From Euleptes europaea (taxonomy: Eukaryota > Chordata > Lepidosauria > Squamata > Sphaerodactylidae): a DNA stretch of 64,000 nt. This document shows positions 1 through 64,000 of this stretch, piece after piece (within the stretch, counting starts at the first letter, position 1; each line of letters begins with the position of its first letter). The stretch covers positions 77,473,614 to 77,537,613 of the forward strand of contig NC_079318.1 of the NCBI RefSeq assembly GCF_029931775.1, read 5' to 3'. The position numbers and the translations under genes are program-made. The notes under the pieces were generated by a model. The model worked only from the letters and a program-made list of their open reading frames with translations. It did no database searches and was not told where the DNA came from.

Positions 1-233
1 GAAGAGGACTGTGGATCGGCAGAGTCACTTATTTGTGGAGCCTTACTATGACAATGAGTCAGCCCCTTCCCAATCAAGCGAGACTTTGGAAACCAGTAGC
101 ACCATTTTACACAGCCTGGGATAGTGGTGCTACCCCCCCACACACCATATTCCACATTTAAACATAAATATTGTTATAAATTGCCACTCAGCTTGCAAGC
201 ACTGACAGATGAAGTTTTCCTTTACCTAGATAT

Positions 234-379
234 AGGGGTGTCAACTCCATCTTGGGAAACTCCTGGACTCTCCACCCTCCAAAGCAGCCATTTCCTTCAG
301 GGGATCTGATTGCTGTAGGCTGGAGATCAGTTCTAATTCCAGGAGAACTCCAGGCCCCACCTTGAGGACAGTGACCCTA
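234..379. mobile_element. Small fold-back DNA element, GGTTGCCA family
   Basis: Resembles the elements at 60.6-61.3 kb. It shows the shared phrases CTCCACCCTCCAAAG, CAGCCATTTCCTTCAG and CTGGAGATCAGTT, in order, flanked by degraded terminal GTGTCAAC and GACAGTGACCCT. It is non-coding and diverged. Confidence 0.6.
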
Positions 380-429
380 CCTAAATATGAGCTAGGATGG
401 AATCCCATTGGGAAGAGGGAGGATATAGG

Positions 430-640
430 AACATATGAACCTGCCTTAGTTGGACTGTGACCAATGATCCATCATGGTCAGTGATGTCTACCCTGGCAGC
501 AGCTACCCAGTGTCATACGTAGGTCTTTCAATTCACCTGACTCCTTTAACTGGAAATGCTCAGGATCAAACTTGAGACCTTCTGCATGCAAAGCAGATGC
601 TCTATCACTGAGCCATACAGTGGCTGCAGAATGCATAACT
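430..640 (-). mobile_element. tRNA-derived SINE, family A
   Basis: Read on the minus strand: a tRNA-like head (GGCTCAGTGATAGAGCATCT), then a B box (AAGTTTGATCC), then the family's tail ending in a degraded AAGGCAGGTTCATATGT. Same family as the copy at 45882. Confidence 0.8.
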
Positions 641-679
641 GTGAAAGCAGCAGATAAAAAGCAAAGAACACTCAAACCT

Positions 680-1167
680 TAACATTTATCTTGTTTATTA
701 AGGCTGATAAGTGGTGACAGACACTGTACGCAGTTCATAGTCTTCTCCCCACTGTCTCAACAATTTTGAGCTAGCCTTCTGCTATAAAAGTTCATTTCAG
801 TTCAGATTACAGATCCTTTTTAAAAAGCCTAAACTTTTATACAGGTTTTGTGTTAAAACCTGAACCATTTATCACTGGCAAGCCTCTGTTTCAGAATTAG
901 TGCACTCCTACACACTGTTCTCAGAAAAACGGAGAAACTCACCATTATATGTTGGACAAACTGCTGACACCCCTTATTGTCATAAATAGATAGAACTTTT
1001 CAGAGGATCTGCCTACTCTTAGTTAGCTTTCACAGGCAGTTAGAAAATATTTACAAAGGCCACCAGAAGTCCTTTCTAGGCAGGATCAGACACACTTATG
1101 TCGCACAAGTGTGCTGGAATTGCACCGATGTCTCAGGAAATGCCATTTGCAGCAGTTCTTCATGCCT
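680..1167 (-). other. HADHB: HADHB 3' UTR with polyadenylation signal
   Basis: Follows the HADHB stop directly. An AATAAA signal on the minus strand lies at 699-694, so cleavage is probably near 675-680. The body of the UTR shows no recognisable repeat. Confidence 0.75.
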
Positions 1168-18193
<17,026 letters not shown>

Positions 18194-19931
18194 GTTGAAA
18201 CCTAAAAAGGAAGGAGAAAAAAAGTACTTAACTCTGCTGGCTCGTTAGCAACATTCATGGTGGGCATCCAGCCCAGTTCACATGCCCATCGAAGAAAATC
18301 AAGGTCACAGCTAGACTTCCAGAACCACTGCCAAGTCTTTAAACAGCTCCCATTAGGCAGAAACTGCCATCTCATCTTGGGCTGTGGTGGTGCTACTTTC
18401 TCCCACGTGCATCAAAAGATACAATCTCACTTAGCTAGATTAAATTGCTGAATATTTCCCTACAATTTGTTGAAATTTTCATTTTTCCTTCTATTTTGTT
18501 GGCTGAGTTACTATAATAAGGTTTCCTGGAAAGCCTAAACAGATTGCAACCAAACAGTCCTAGTCTCTCATTAAAGCTTTCTTTTTTAGATGAAGTTTCT
18601 CTGAATTACTCTTAGATCATACTTAAATCCATCATCTACAACTTAACATTTTATTTCTTCCTTGAACAGCATTTCTCACACTTTGAATTCATAAAGCATT
18701 CACAAAGCCCTCCATCTTTATAACACAGTTGCAAAGTGCCTGCTTTGTTTAACAATTAACTGAAAGCTGTTTTTTCTCTCCTCCAGGCTAGAAAATCTAA
18801 CTTTTTTCAAAGGAAAACTCAATCAATCAAGTCAATGCATAATATGTAAGATCTGCTCGGGAGCAGCATTTCAGATTTCGGGGGGTATTTTAGGCTGCAG
18901 TGAGAGGGACAGCAAGAAACGTTGGCTCTGCAGAAGGACATCCTTCCACCCACAGAAAAGCTCCAGTGGATCTAAGTCATTGTTGCCTGAAGTCCTTGTT
19001 GATGTTTAGCTAACAACCCACCACAAACCAATTTCAAGGGCATGTATTACAATAAGCAAGTTAGCTTTTAATATGCTATAAGTCTCTGTAGTTTTCTTCC
19101 AACTGACAAGCATCGCTTGCATTTCAGAACCATGCAATAAGAACTCATAGGCCTGTCTTCATAAGAGCCAATGACCTTTATCTGGACCATGTACATACAC
19201 ATTTTGATTTGTTTCACAGAGAAGGAACCTCTCCCAATCAACACTATACCAGCTTTTCCTTCCAGTCTTAAATCCAGGAGCTGTGCCATTCTCCCAAGCC
19301 AGAACTCTGTTCACATCTCATAATCCTTAATACAGGCTTACTCTTAGACCCCAAGATTCCCGAAGAAAGGGTTGTAGGCCATTGTGATAATAAACAGCCC
19401 CCCCTTCCAAAATCTACCCCCAGCATATATCCATTACCAGAAGGGTCATGTTTTATGTTACAAAACTTCCATTCAAGATCAGTGTCTCCTATAAGGAGCA
19501 AGAGGAAACAAATGTGCCCACAAAAAGGTCAGCTCCTCTCACAGACATTAAACATACTACAAATACACACTGATTTTGTAACATGCAAAACTTGGGTAGC
19601 AAAGACAACTAAACTTGTCCCTGGCCTGAATTTCACATCTGTCAACAGTATAGGAGACAGCTTCCAATCCTCAGCAATGAAGCAGTAACTTGGGCTCTTC
19701 TGAGGAAGATCACTTGTGCTCTGCCCATTTTGTATCTGTCAGTGAGCACTTCCAAGAGTAAAGCCATCCTCAGGCATGGACCTTTGAGGCCCAACAATTA
19801 GAAGCCATCAAGAGGAAGAAATTAGCGTGGAGGAGTATCCCCTCCCCTCCCCACTTCCGTAATTGGTTCTACCAACTGACAGTCTCAACTTCTCTGTGTT
19901 CATTCAGGCCACAACAGGAAGTATATTATCG

Positions 19932-20329
19932 GTTCTTGTAGGCTATCATGGTTTTGGTATTTTCTTTCCTGACGTTTCGCCAGCAGCTGTGGCAGGCATC
20001 TTCAGAGGAGTAACACTGAAGGACAGTGTCTCTCAGTGTCAAGTGTGTAGGAAGAGTAATATATAGTCAGAAGGGGGTTGGGTTTGAGCTGAGTCACTGT
20101 CCTGCAAAGTATTAAAGGATTACTTTTAATACTTTGCAGGACAATGACTCAGCTCAAACCCAACCCCCTTCTGACTATATATTACTCTTCCTACACACTT
20201 GACACTGAGAGACACTGTCCTTCAGTGTTACTCCTCTGAAGATGCCTGCCACAGCTGCTGGCGAAACGTCAGGAAAGAAAATACCAAGACCACGGTCACA
20301 CAGCCCGGCTATCCGTATTTTCTCAAGAA
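19932..20329. repeat. Long near-perfect inverted repeat (Penelope-like relic?) in HADHB intron 1
   Basis: Arms 19958-20116 and 20125-20283 are reverse complements over 159 bases with one mismatch, separated by 8 bases. Outside this core the arms continue, more diverged, to about 19932 and 20329. Each arm carries CTGAAGA ... GCGAAACGTC, a hammerhead-ribozyme-like core, in opposite orientations. Such cores are known in the terminal repeats of Penelope-like elements. There is no protein-coding potential. Confidence 0.8.
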
Positions 20330-20719
20330 CCGATGAACTCTGACCGTGAAAGCCTTTGACAATATAGGAAGTATATTAGTTTACAAAACTTATTTCACCA
20401 AGTAGAAAAAAAGACCAGAAATGCACAAGTCAGGAACTATTTTTTTTATGACATGATGGATCTTAATTATAAGCTGCTTTGGAAGCCAATCATGGTTAAA
20501 AATTAAGTGTAAGTACATTAAACCGATCCATCAATAAATCAAATAAGGGCCAGCAGGCAGAAACCTCTCTGAATCCCACTACTCGCAAAAAAAAAAAACC
20601 CCTCATTAGGTGGCCTTACACACGACACTCTTTTAGCTTCAGCTCTCCAATTGCAATATGGGCATAATAATACTCGCCTGCCTTACAGGGCTGAAAGTTC
20701 TTAGAAAACAAGACCAAGC

Positions 20720-20755
20720 TTGGGCTCTCCTGCAACTTGGGCTCTCCTGCAACTT
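20720..20755 (+). repeat. Short tandem duplication
   Basis: CTTGGGCTCTCCTGCAACTT occurs twice in immediate succession, a simple local duplication. Confidence 0.7.
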
Positions 20756-20817
20756 ATTATAGAACAAGCATAATTAATTTGAACACTTTCAGTGGCTATG
20801 TACATTATTAAAGCCCA

Positions 20818-20938
20818 AACTGGCTCTTGTTTGGGCTGTGTAACCGTGGACTGGGTTTTTTTTTTTTTTTTTTTACACAGCCCGGATAACCCACAAGAAC
20901 CAACGAACTCTGACCGTGAAAGCCTTCGACAATATTTT
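20818..20938. repeat. Collapsed copy of the same inverted-repeat element, with poly-T core
   Basis: GGGCTGTGTAACCGTGGACTGGG, then about 20 T, then ACACAGCCCGGATAACCCAC and AAGAACCAACGAACTCTGACC. The last part matches the outer right end of the inverted repeat at 20290-20345, so both outer ends are joined around a T run with the middle missing. Confidence 0.6.
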
Positions 20939-21039
20939 GGCTCTTGTTTGTTAACGAATATTAGTCATTGCATAGTAACAACTCTTCTTTCTCCCCCCCA
21001 CCCCCGCCAACACAGAGCTAAGAGCAACTAAACCCCGCC

Positions 21040-21617
21040 CACAACCCCTTGTCAGCCCCCTCCCCAGCCCTCCAGAGTAACCGTTCCCCTCCGCCTCACA
21101 ACCCATGGTGAAATTCGAACCCAGAACTTCCGGGGGGGGAGGAGGAAAACCGCGCTCGGTCTTTCGCCGGCCGCCTTTACCTCCTCCTCAGCGGGCAGCG
21201 GCCGTTCCGAAAGCTCCGAGCAGCTCCCCTCGCCAGCCTGACGCACCAAAGGCCCGCCCCTTTTCCGCCCTCAAAAGCGCCTTTCCCAGTCAGGCCCCCT
21301 TACCAGCCGCCACTACTGTCCCACATAGGCGCCCCAACCTCTGCCTAACCACGGCGCTCCTCCCTCCCAAGTACCTCCAGTGACTCCGTGTAACCATCTG
21401 CTTATAAAAGAGAGGAAGGGGAATTTTTTAAGAGGCCGGTGGCTAAGCAGAAGAGCGGCGTGCCGAGTTTTGTAAGGAGGCACCGCTGAAGACAGCCTTC
21501 TCAGGAGGCTGCGGCGCCCGTGAACGTGGAAGGCCCCGCCCACCTTGCCCGCCGTGCCCTCCTCGCCCGGGGCGCCTCCGCTTCTCTCAGTCCGCTCGAC
21601 CTCCCCTCTGGGCCAAG
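21040..21617. promoter_or_regulatory. Shared HADHB/HADHA head-to-head promoter, GC-rich
   Basis: The only strongly GC- and CpG-rich stretch between the two divergent genes. There is no obvious TATA box. GC boxes of the Sp1 type (CCCGCCC) appear near 21030, 21252 and 21533, and an ETS-like ACTTCCGG lies near 21126. A YY1-type AAGATGGCGGC overlaps the HADHA start codon at 21616-21626. In mammals the same gene pair is driven by a short bidirectional promoter; that this one works both ways is inferred from the arrangement. Confidence 0.8.
21181..21450 (-). other. HADHB: HADHB non-coding first exon (candidate)
   Basis: HADHB exon 2 starts with an acceptor, so an upstream 5' UTR exon is required, as in human. 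Two good minus-strand donors lie in the GC-rich zone: GAG|GTAAAG with the exon ending at 21181, and CTG|GTAAGG with the exon ending at 21304. A weaker GAG|GTACTT lies near 21373. The transcript start is not visible; the upper boundary given is a guess. Confidence 0.45.
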
Positions 21618-49770
<28,153 letters not shown>

Positions 49771-50155
49771 ACTTTGTCTGTGCCTCCGTCCACTGACGTG
49801 TGAGCCCCTCTCCCAGCCAAAGGCGGAGGGAGGCTTGTTGTCCAGGAAGAGAAAGTCTCTTGCCCTAAGGCCCAGGGGCTCGCGGGTGTTAACCCTTTAA
49901 GTGCCTTTGGTGCTCGGGCACTACCTCTCCCCGACCCACCCTTCATTGAGCAGATACTGGCCTCTCCTTAGCTGGAGAAGGAATCAGGGCTTTCTCTTCG
50001 GCCTGAGCCTGGCACCCTGTAGTTCCAGGACCAGTAGAGGCCGCTAGTGACGAATAGACAGCTCTTTTCATGTCTGGGACCGACGTACAGGCGTAATTCA
50101 CACACGCACACACACAAAAAGAGTTCTGCAGAATAAAATTCCAGTGTCTTGTTCA
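49771..50155 (+). other. HADHA: HADHA 3' UTR with polyadenylation signal
   Basis: Runs from the stop to AATAAA at 50132-50137. A GT/T-rich downstream element follows (about 50145-50180). A CA-repeat tract lies just before the signal. The cleavage site near 50155 is inferred. Confidence 0.85.
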
Positions 50156-50631
50156 GTGGATTCTTTGTGTGGTTTATTCTAAAGTTGCTGCCAAAACGTC
50201 TCGGTGAAGTGTCTTAAAGGGCTTCAGAGGAAAGATCCAGCAGTTTTAACAAGACCAATGCAATTTCTGGGATCTGTGTCTAAAAGATGTATTTGAAGCC
50301 TCCACCAGGTCTGGCTGGAGAGTCTGTATGTGCCTGCCCAGTTAGGAAGAGTCCAATGAACACTGGGGTTGGGAAGGGGAGCACATTTATCCCGGGCAAG
50401 TGCTAAAGAGAAGCTTTGCCTCATGACCTGTTGGAAACCTCCCCCCTTTATCCGCCAGGCCTTTACCTAGACTTTCCCTACAAGATCCTATTGTAATTGC
50501 AAAAAGAAAGGAGGAGGGGAGACAAGATAGGCAGAAGTAATCCTGGTTAAGCATCAATATCCTTCTGCCAAGGTGCAGCTGACAGCCATGGCATTTTAGA
50601 TGAGACCAGCAACCACTGCTTTTATTCATCT

Positions 50632-50835
50632 CACGTGAATAAAAACTGCCTTGTACCCAATCAGACCCTTGGTACATCACGGTCAGTATTGTCTGCTCGA
50701 CTGGCAGCAGCTCCCCAAGGTCTTCCACATCCCTTCCTATCGGAGTCTTTTCACCGGAGATGCCAAGGATTGAACCTGGGACTTTCTGCATGCAAAGCAG
50801 GGGCTCTACCACTGAGCTACACTGCCCTTGGGCAG
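50632..50835 (-). mobile_element. tRNA-derived SINE, family A
   Basis: Plus strand: CTGCCTTGTACCCAATCAGA tail, CAAGGATTGAACCTGGGAC (B box complement) and GGGGCTCTACCACTGAGCTA (A box complement). It lies between the HADHA and GAREM2 3' ends. Confidence 0.85.
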
Positions 50836-51404
50836 TGATCCTCCCTCTCTTTCCCCTTTGCAGGGCCCTGTTCTGCTCCAGAGCTGGACTAGCACTGCTT
50901 GCTGCATCCCCAATAACGGATGGTTTGACTTTTCCATCCCTAAGAATTCCTGCTCTCCTCACCTCTGTGCTGTCTCCTTGCTGCTTTCCCCGTCTGGCTT
51001 CTCCAGACGCCAAGCAAGGGTGAAAGGCTTTGGTCTTCCTCTGCGGCATCCATCCATGCTTAGCTGTTGGAGCTTTGGCTCAGCTGAAATGTGACAGGAT
51101 CAGGCCTCCTCTCTGCTTCTGGGACTAGCACCCAGTGGATTGTGAGGCTTCTTCTGTGTGATGCCAAGTGCAGGACTTGAATTCCTACTAGCCTCACACT
51201 TTTAAAGTGTGTAGTCCTCTTGTGAAAATATTCTGCTTTGTGGGAAATCCCCAATGCTACAAGCCCTTTCAAGCAGGGGTCTTTAGGGCCTTGCCCAGCT
51301 TCTTACGCTCTTCCTCACACCCATTGTTGGATATTTTTCAAAAGAGGGGAAAAAGCAAAACTATGTCTAATATCTATGGCTAAGACAAAGATGGGACATT
51401 TTGG

Positions 51405-51472
51405 AGGACTTTCATTCATAGGGTCGCCATGAGTCGGAAGTGACTTGATGGCACTTAACACACACACACGTC
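51405..51472 (+). mobile_element. RTE/BovB-like tail fragment
   Basis: ATAGGGTCGCCATGAGTCGG AAGTGACTTGATGGCACTTA ACACACACAC: the shared LINE/SINE tail alone. Confidence 0.7.
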
Positions 51473-51639
51473 TAATATGGTATGTATATTTTTGTCTCAG
51501 TGCTGTTCAAGCATTGTTCTGTGTGGCTAGCATGGCACGGTTCCAAGCGCTGTGTTCTCCCCCCCCCCCGCCCCCCATACAGCAGTCACCGCTGCAGTGG
51601 AGTTCTGTGCCCACCTAAAACACCACATCCTCTGCATAT

Positions 51640-53711
51640 GTTTATTTTTTTAAATAAACTGGCTTTATTTCACTAATTGGCAAGGATTAAAGTAGAAATG
51701 AATACAAATACTCTGCCATCCTCTAGGCATGAATCAAACACACACCCCTCCCCATCCTGGCTTAAAAAACCAAAGTGGTATTCTCATACCCAGAGGCAGC
51801 ACTTGGCAGAAAATGTGAATCACTCCAGCAGGGAATTCAGCCAGACTGCAGCAGATTTCAACTGGTCCTGGTAGAGAGGGTGGAAGATTAGTAAGATGTT
51901 GAAACTTGCAGGTGGGGTTCAAAGGAAAAACCCCCAATTGTCTACACATTGTACTAAGGTGCAGTTGAAGTAACTGTCGTATGAAAGGCCACGTTGGACT
52001 CTGCCTGGCCCCCTGCTGCTGGCCTTGTGATTGGGAAAGAGTGGCCGTGGACAGCCCAGGCAGGGTCAGCAAGGGCCAGAGAATATTCTACTACTGCCCT
52101 TCCTCTTGGCCGTGTGAAATTTGGGGATTGTCTCTGGTCCGATCAGGTGAGCATGATATTTATAATGGAGCGCTTGACATTGGTTCCCCCACCCTTAGTT
52201 CTAGGCATTATGGCAGTGGTGATGTGCTTGGAAAAGGGGTCAGGGCATAAGGAGTTTCAAGTATTAGGGAGCAGGCTTCAGAGTTCCACAAAGCTTGCTG
52301 CAGAATTACATAGTACAACTTGTACCCAACTTGACTGTATAACAGCAAAAAAAACTAGGTTTTTTTTTGAGGGGGAGGGTTACTGCTACTCCTGTATAAA
52401 AATTATTTGCACACAGGAAGCACACTTAAGGCAAATAGCTATGCTAGAGTCCTCACTGGCAGGCTGTAGGGTAGCTTTCAAATGGACCACTTTCCTACCC
52501 CACCCCCTGCAGGCTGTGGAATAGTCCAGACACAGATGCATCACTCATTTCTGCTACACGAACCTAGAAGCAGTCCCTACTGCTCTAGACTTCAAAGGGA
52601 AGTGTTTCAAGGGCAAGAAAGTATTTTGCTCCCATGAGTTTTTTTCTTGATGAATCTTCAGTCCTTCCTGGACCAGAGTGTCCTTCACCCGACCCCTGCA
52701 AGTTCCAAAGCAGCTAGAAGGCAAGGAGGCATCTAGGATGCCCTAAAGTTAACAGTTGTAGCGCAAGGCAGAATGAAACTATTGAACCGTTGCTCTCCCT
52801 GCTGCTGAAGCAGTGAACGGATAGGAACTACCTGCCTACCTTTCCCTCCCATCCCCTTGGCAGCAGCTGGTGGAAGCAGCCTGTAAGGCAATAGCCAGGC
52901 CGTAGAATGCTATGCCCTGCCACTAGTTTGGGGAGGGTGAAAGATCCCATTCCCCATAAGGCTGGCACCAGGCTTTTCTGTGAGCGGGCAAAACTGATGC
53001 ATGGCCTCTACCATGCGAAGACACTCCAGCCCTTTGTTTACTACATGTGTACTCTGCACAAGAATTGAATGGGGGGGGGGAGCTGAACAGAAGCCTCTTG
53101 TGCAGATGCAGCAGAGAAGCCCGCAGGCTGTGCCTCTACAGAAGGAGTGAATGCCCGTAGTCCCAACAGCGGGTCCAGGTGCCTGTCAGTACTATGTCGC
53201 CATCAAGGCGGGCAGCAGCTATCGGTTCTTGGGCCCTGCCTGTTAAACTAGAAGCTCCATGTCCCGCTCTTGCTCAAGCCCTGCTAGAAACCAGTGAGCC
53301 ATCCTTCGGGTGTTGTGACAGAGCACGAAGGCAGGCAGGGTTGTACCGTCCTTTACCGAGTGGCAGCCTGGGTGGGTATGGGTGAGGCCTTGTCCCTGCC
53401 CCCTGTATGGGAGAAGGGAATCCTATTATCTCGCCTCTCTTGGACATCGATCCTCTTACCCCCTCCTCATTTCACAGGATTATGGGTAAGGCTTACCCAG
53501 CCCTCCTCATTAGCCTTAGCTCAATAGACCCATCTAAGAATAGATGTCTACATACAGTCCCCCCGTGCTAGAGCTTGGTCCCCCCCCCCCCCGCTTTCAA
53601 TCTTCGGCTGAGGGTCTGGTGTCTTGTCTGAAGACCATCTACGTCACTCGCCTCCCTCAGTTCCAGGAAGGAACCGTCCCCTGCAATGCTCTCTAGGTCT
53701 CCTGTACAATT
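51640..53711 (-). other. GAREM2: GAREM2 3' UTR (inferred extent)
   Basis: About 2 kb after the stop is free of recognisable repeats and ends at two minus-strand AATAAA signals, at 51669-51664 and 51646-51641. A long 3' UTR is known for this gene in mammals. The end point is inferred. Confidence 0.65.
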
Positions 53712-62831
<9,120 letters not shown>

Positions 62832-62934
62832 TTACTCTGCCACATTAGGGCGGCTTCTGCAGCAATCAACTTTTCCTTCTCTTTATTTTTCCCACCTTTC
62901 CAACAAAGACCTCGGGGTGACACATGTGATTCTC

Positions 62935-63095
62935 CCTTCTTCCCTTTCATCCCACAACAACCCTGTGAGGTAGGCCAGTCTGACAGAGAGTGACTGGCCC
63001 AAGTTCATCCAGTGACCTTCCATGGCAGAGTGGAATCTAATCCTCTCTAGTCCTACTCAGATACCCTCTAACCATTGCACCTCATGGTCTGTATT
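62935..63095 (-). mobile_element. Diverged tRNA-type SINE
   Basis: CAACAACCCTGTGAGGTAGG CCAG, GAGTGACTGGCCCAAGTTCA and CCTCTAACCATTGCACC; same type as 59090. Confidence 0.6.
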
Positions 63096-63584
63096 TCGAA
63101 GCAGATCACATTCTACCAGCCACACACGGCAATGTGTAAGGAGCACAACAATCCTTCTGTTGTCCCAGCCAGGGATTGCAAAAAAAGGGGGGAGGTTAGA
63201 TGGGGCGTTGAGCACATGAAAAGTCTCAATATGGGCAGCATTTAACATGGAGGGTCAGTTCTGCAGGCCTGCTCCAGAAGCCAAACAGAAATATCTTCTG
63301 CAAAGGGTAATGTGGGGAAGGAAAGAGGGTCAGGATTTAGCAGCAAGAACACTGAGCTGTGAAAAACCAAGGGCTGGGCCTCCAGAAATGCCTGATTTGT
63401 GGGTGCGGGGGGCAGGGAAGTCAAATTCCAGTAAATTAATTCATCTGAGTTAATTCAGATTTTTCCACAGAATAGGTTATTGAAGGGATTCTAAGGCTGT
63501 CATCAGTAGGGGCGCAGACACACCTGAAGTCACCAAACCACCTGTCTCCTTTCAGCAGAGCACAGAGGCTAGGTTTTCCCAGTC

Positions 63585-63795
63585 TAGGCTGCCCCAGGAT
63601 GTGGTGATGGCTAGTCATGATGCATACCTATTTTCTCCAGGATCAGAGGAGCATGCCTATTATATTAGGTGCTGTGGAACACAGGCAAGATAATGCTGCT
63701 GCAGTTGTCTTGTTTGTGGGCTTCCTAGAGGCACCTGGACTTGATGGGCCTTGGTCTGATCCAGCATGGCTTTTCTTATGTTCTTATGTTCTAAG
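63585..63795 (+). mobile_element. LINE 3' end, TTCTTATG type
   Basis: TGCCCCAGGATGTGGTGATG, CATGATGCATACCTATTTTC and TGGACTTGATGGGCCTTGGT then TTTTCTTATGTTCTTATG. An internal part of the tail (about 25 bases) is deleted relative to 12755. Confidence 0.8.
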
Positions 63796-64000
63796 CAAGA
63801 ATTTAGCCTCTTCAGGTTGGAACCAACTTCCTTAACTTTTTCCTGGGTTAGAACTGGTATAAAGCTTATTGTACTGTTATAATTTAATTTTAATCCATGT
63901 ATGTGTTTCATGTATTTTAAATTGTTGTTACCTGCACTGAGCCCTGCTATGCAGGGCGAGGGAGGGCTATAAATATAAGTATAAATAAATAGACAGATAG

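Noticed and set aside
50387-51049. A 220-codon minus-strand open frame
   Set aside because: It crosses a SINE and matches no known protein; no splice or promoter context supports it.

Overview
This is vertebrate nuclear DNA, most likely from a squamate reptile (possibly a gecko, which I cannot confirm). The protein-coding exons are short with GT-AG introns, and the introns carry the mix expected of a squamate: CR1-type LINEs, an RTE/BovB-like LINE end, tRNA-derived and 5S rRNA-derived SINEs sharing that LINE's tail, a hAT-type element and small fold-back elements. No bacterial, CRISPR or viral system was found.

Three host genes fill the window in the order HADHB(-) / HADHA(+) / GAREM2(-), the same neighbourhood as in human 2p23. 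HADHB (15 coding exons, 1168-18193, 473 codons plus stop) and HADHA (20 exons, 21618-49770, 769 codons plus stop) encode the beta and alpha subunits of the mitochondrial trifunctional protein. They are transcribed head to head from one GC-rich promoter near 21.2-21.6 kb. All exon junctions were read at base level and the phases join without a break; catalytic residues of the hydratase, dehydrogenase and thiolase are present. GAREM2 enters from the right edge. Only its last three exons (61560-62753, 56529-56695, 53712-54612) are inside; exons 1-3 should lie beyond 64000. HADHA and GAREM2 are tail to tail, with polyadenylation signals at about 50.13 kb and 51.66 kb.

How the genes work together: the two HADH subunits form the alpha/beta complex on the inner mitochondrial membrane that runs the last three steps of long-chain fatty acid beta-oxidation, so the shared promoter is a natural way to match their supply. 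GAREM2 is an unrelated adaptor in growth-factor/ERK signalling.

The most unusual non-genic feature is a near-perfect inverted repeat (two 159-base arms, one mismatch, 8-base loop) at 19958-20283 in the first intron of HADHB, about 1 kb from the shared promoter. Each arm carries a hammerhead-ribozyme-like core in opposite orientation, as known from Penelope-like retroelements. Others are an 863-bp hAT-like element with a perfect 8-bp target duplication, a cluster of several copies of one fold-back element next to GAREM2 exon 4, and two competing splice donors right after the hydratase catalytic glutamate of HADHA.
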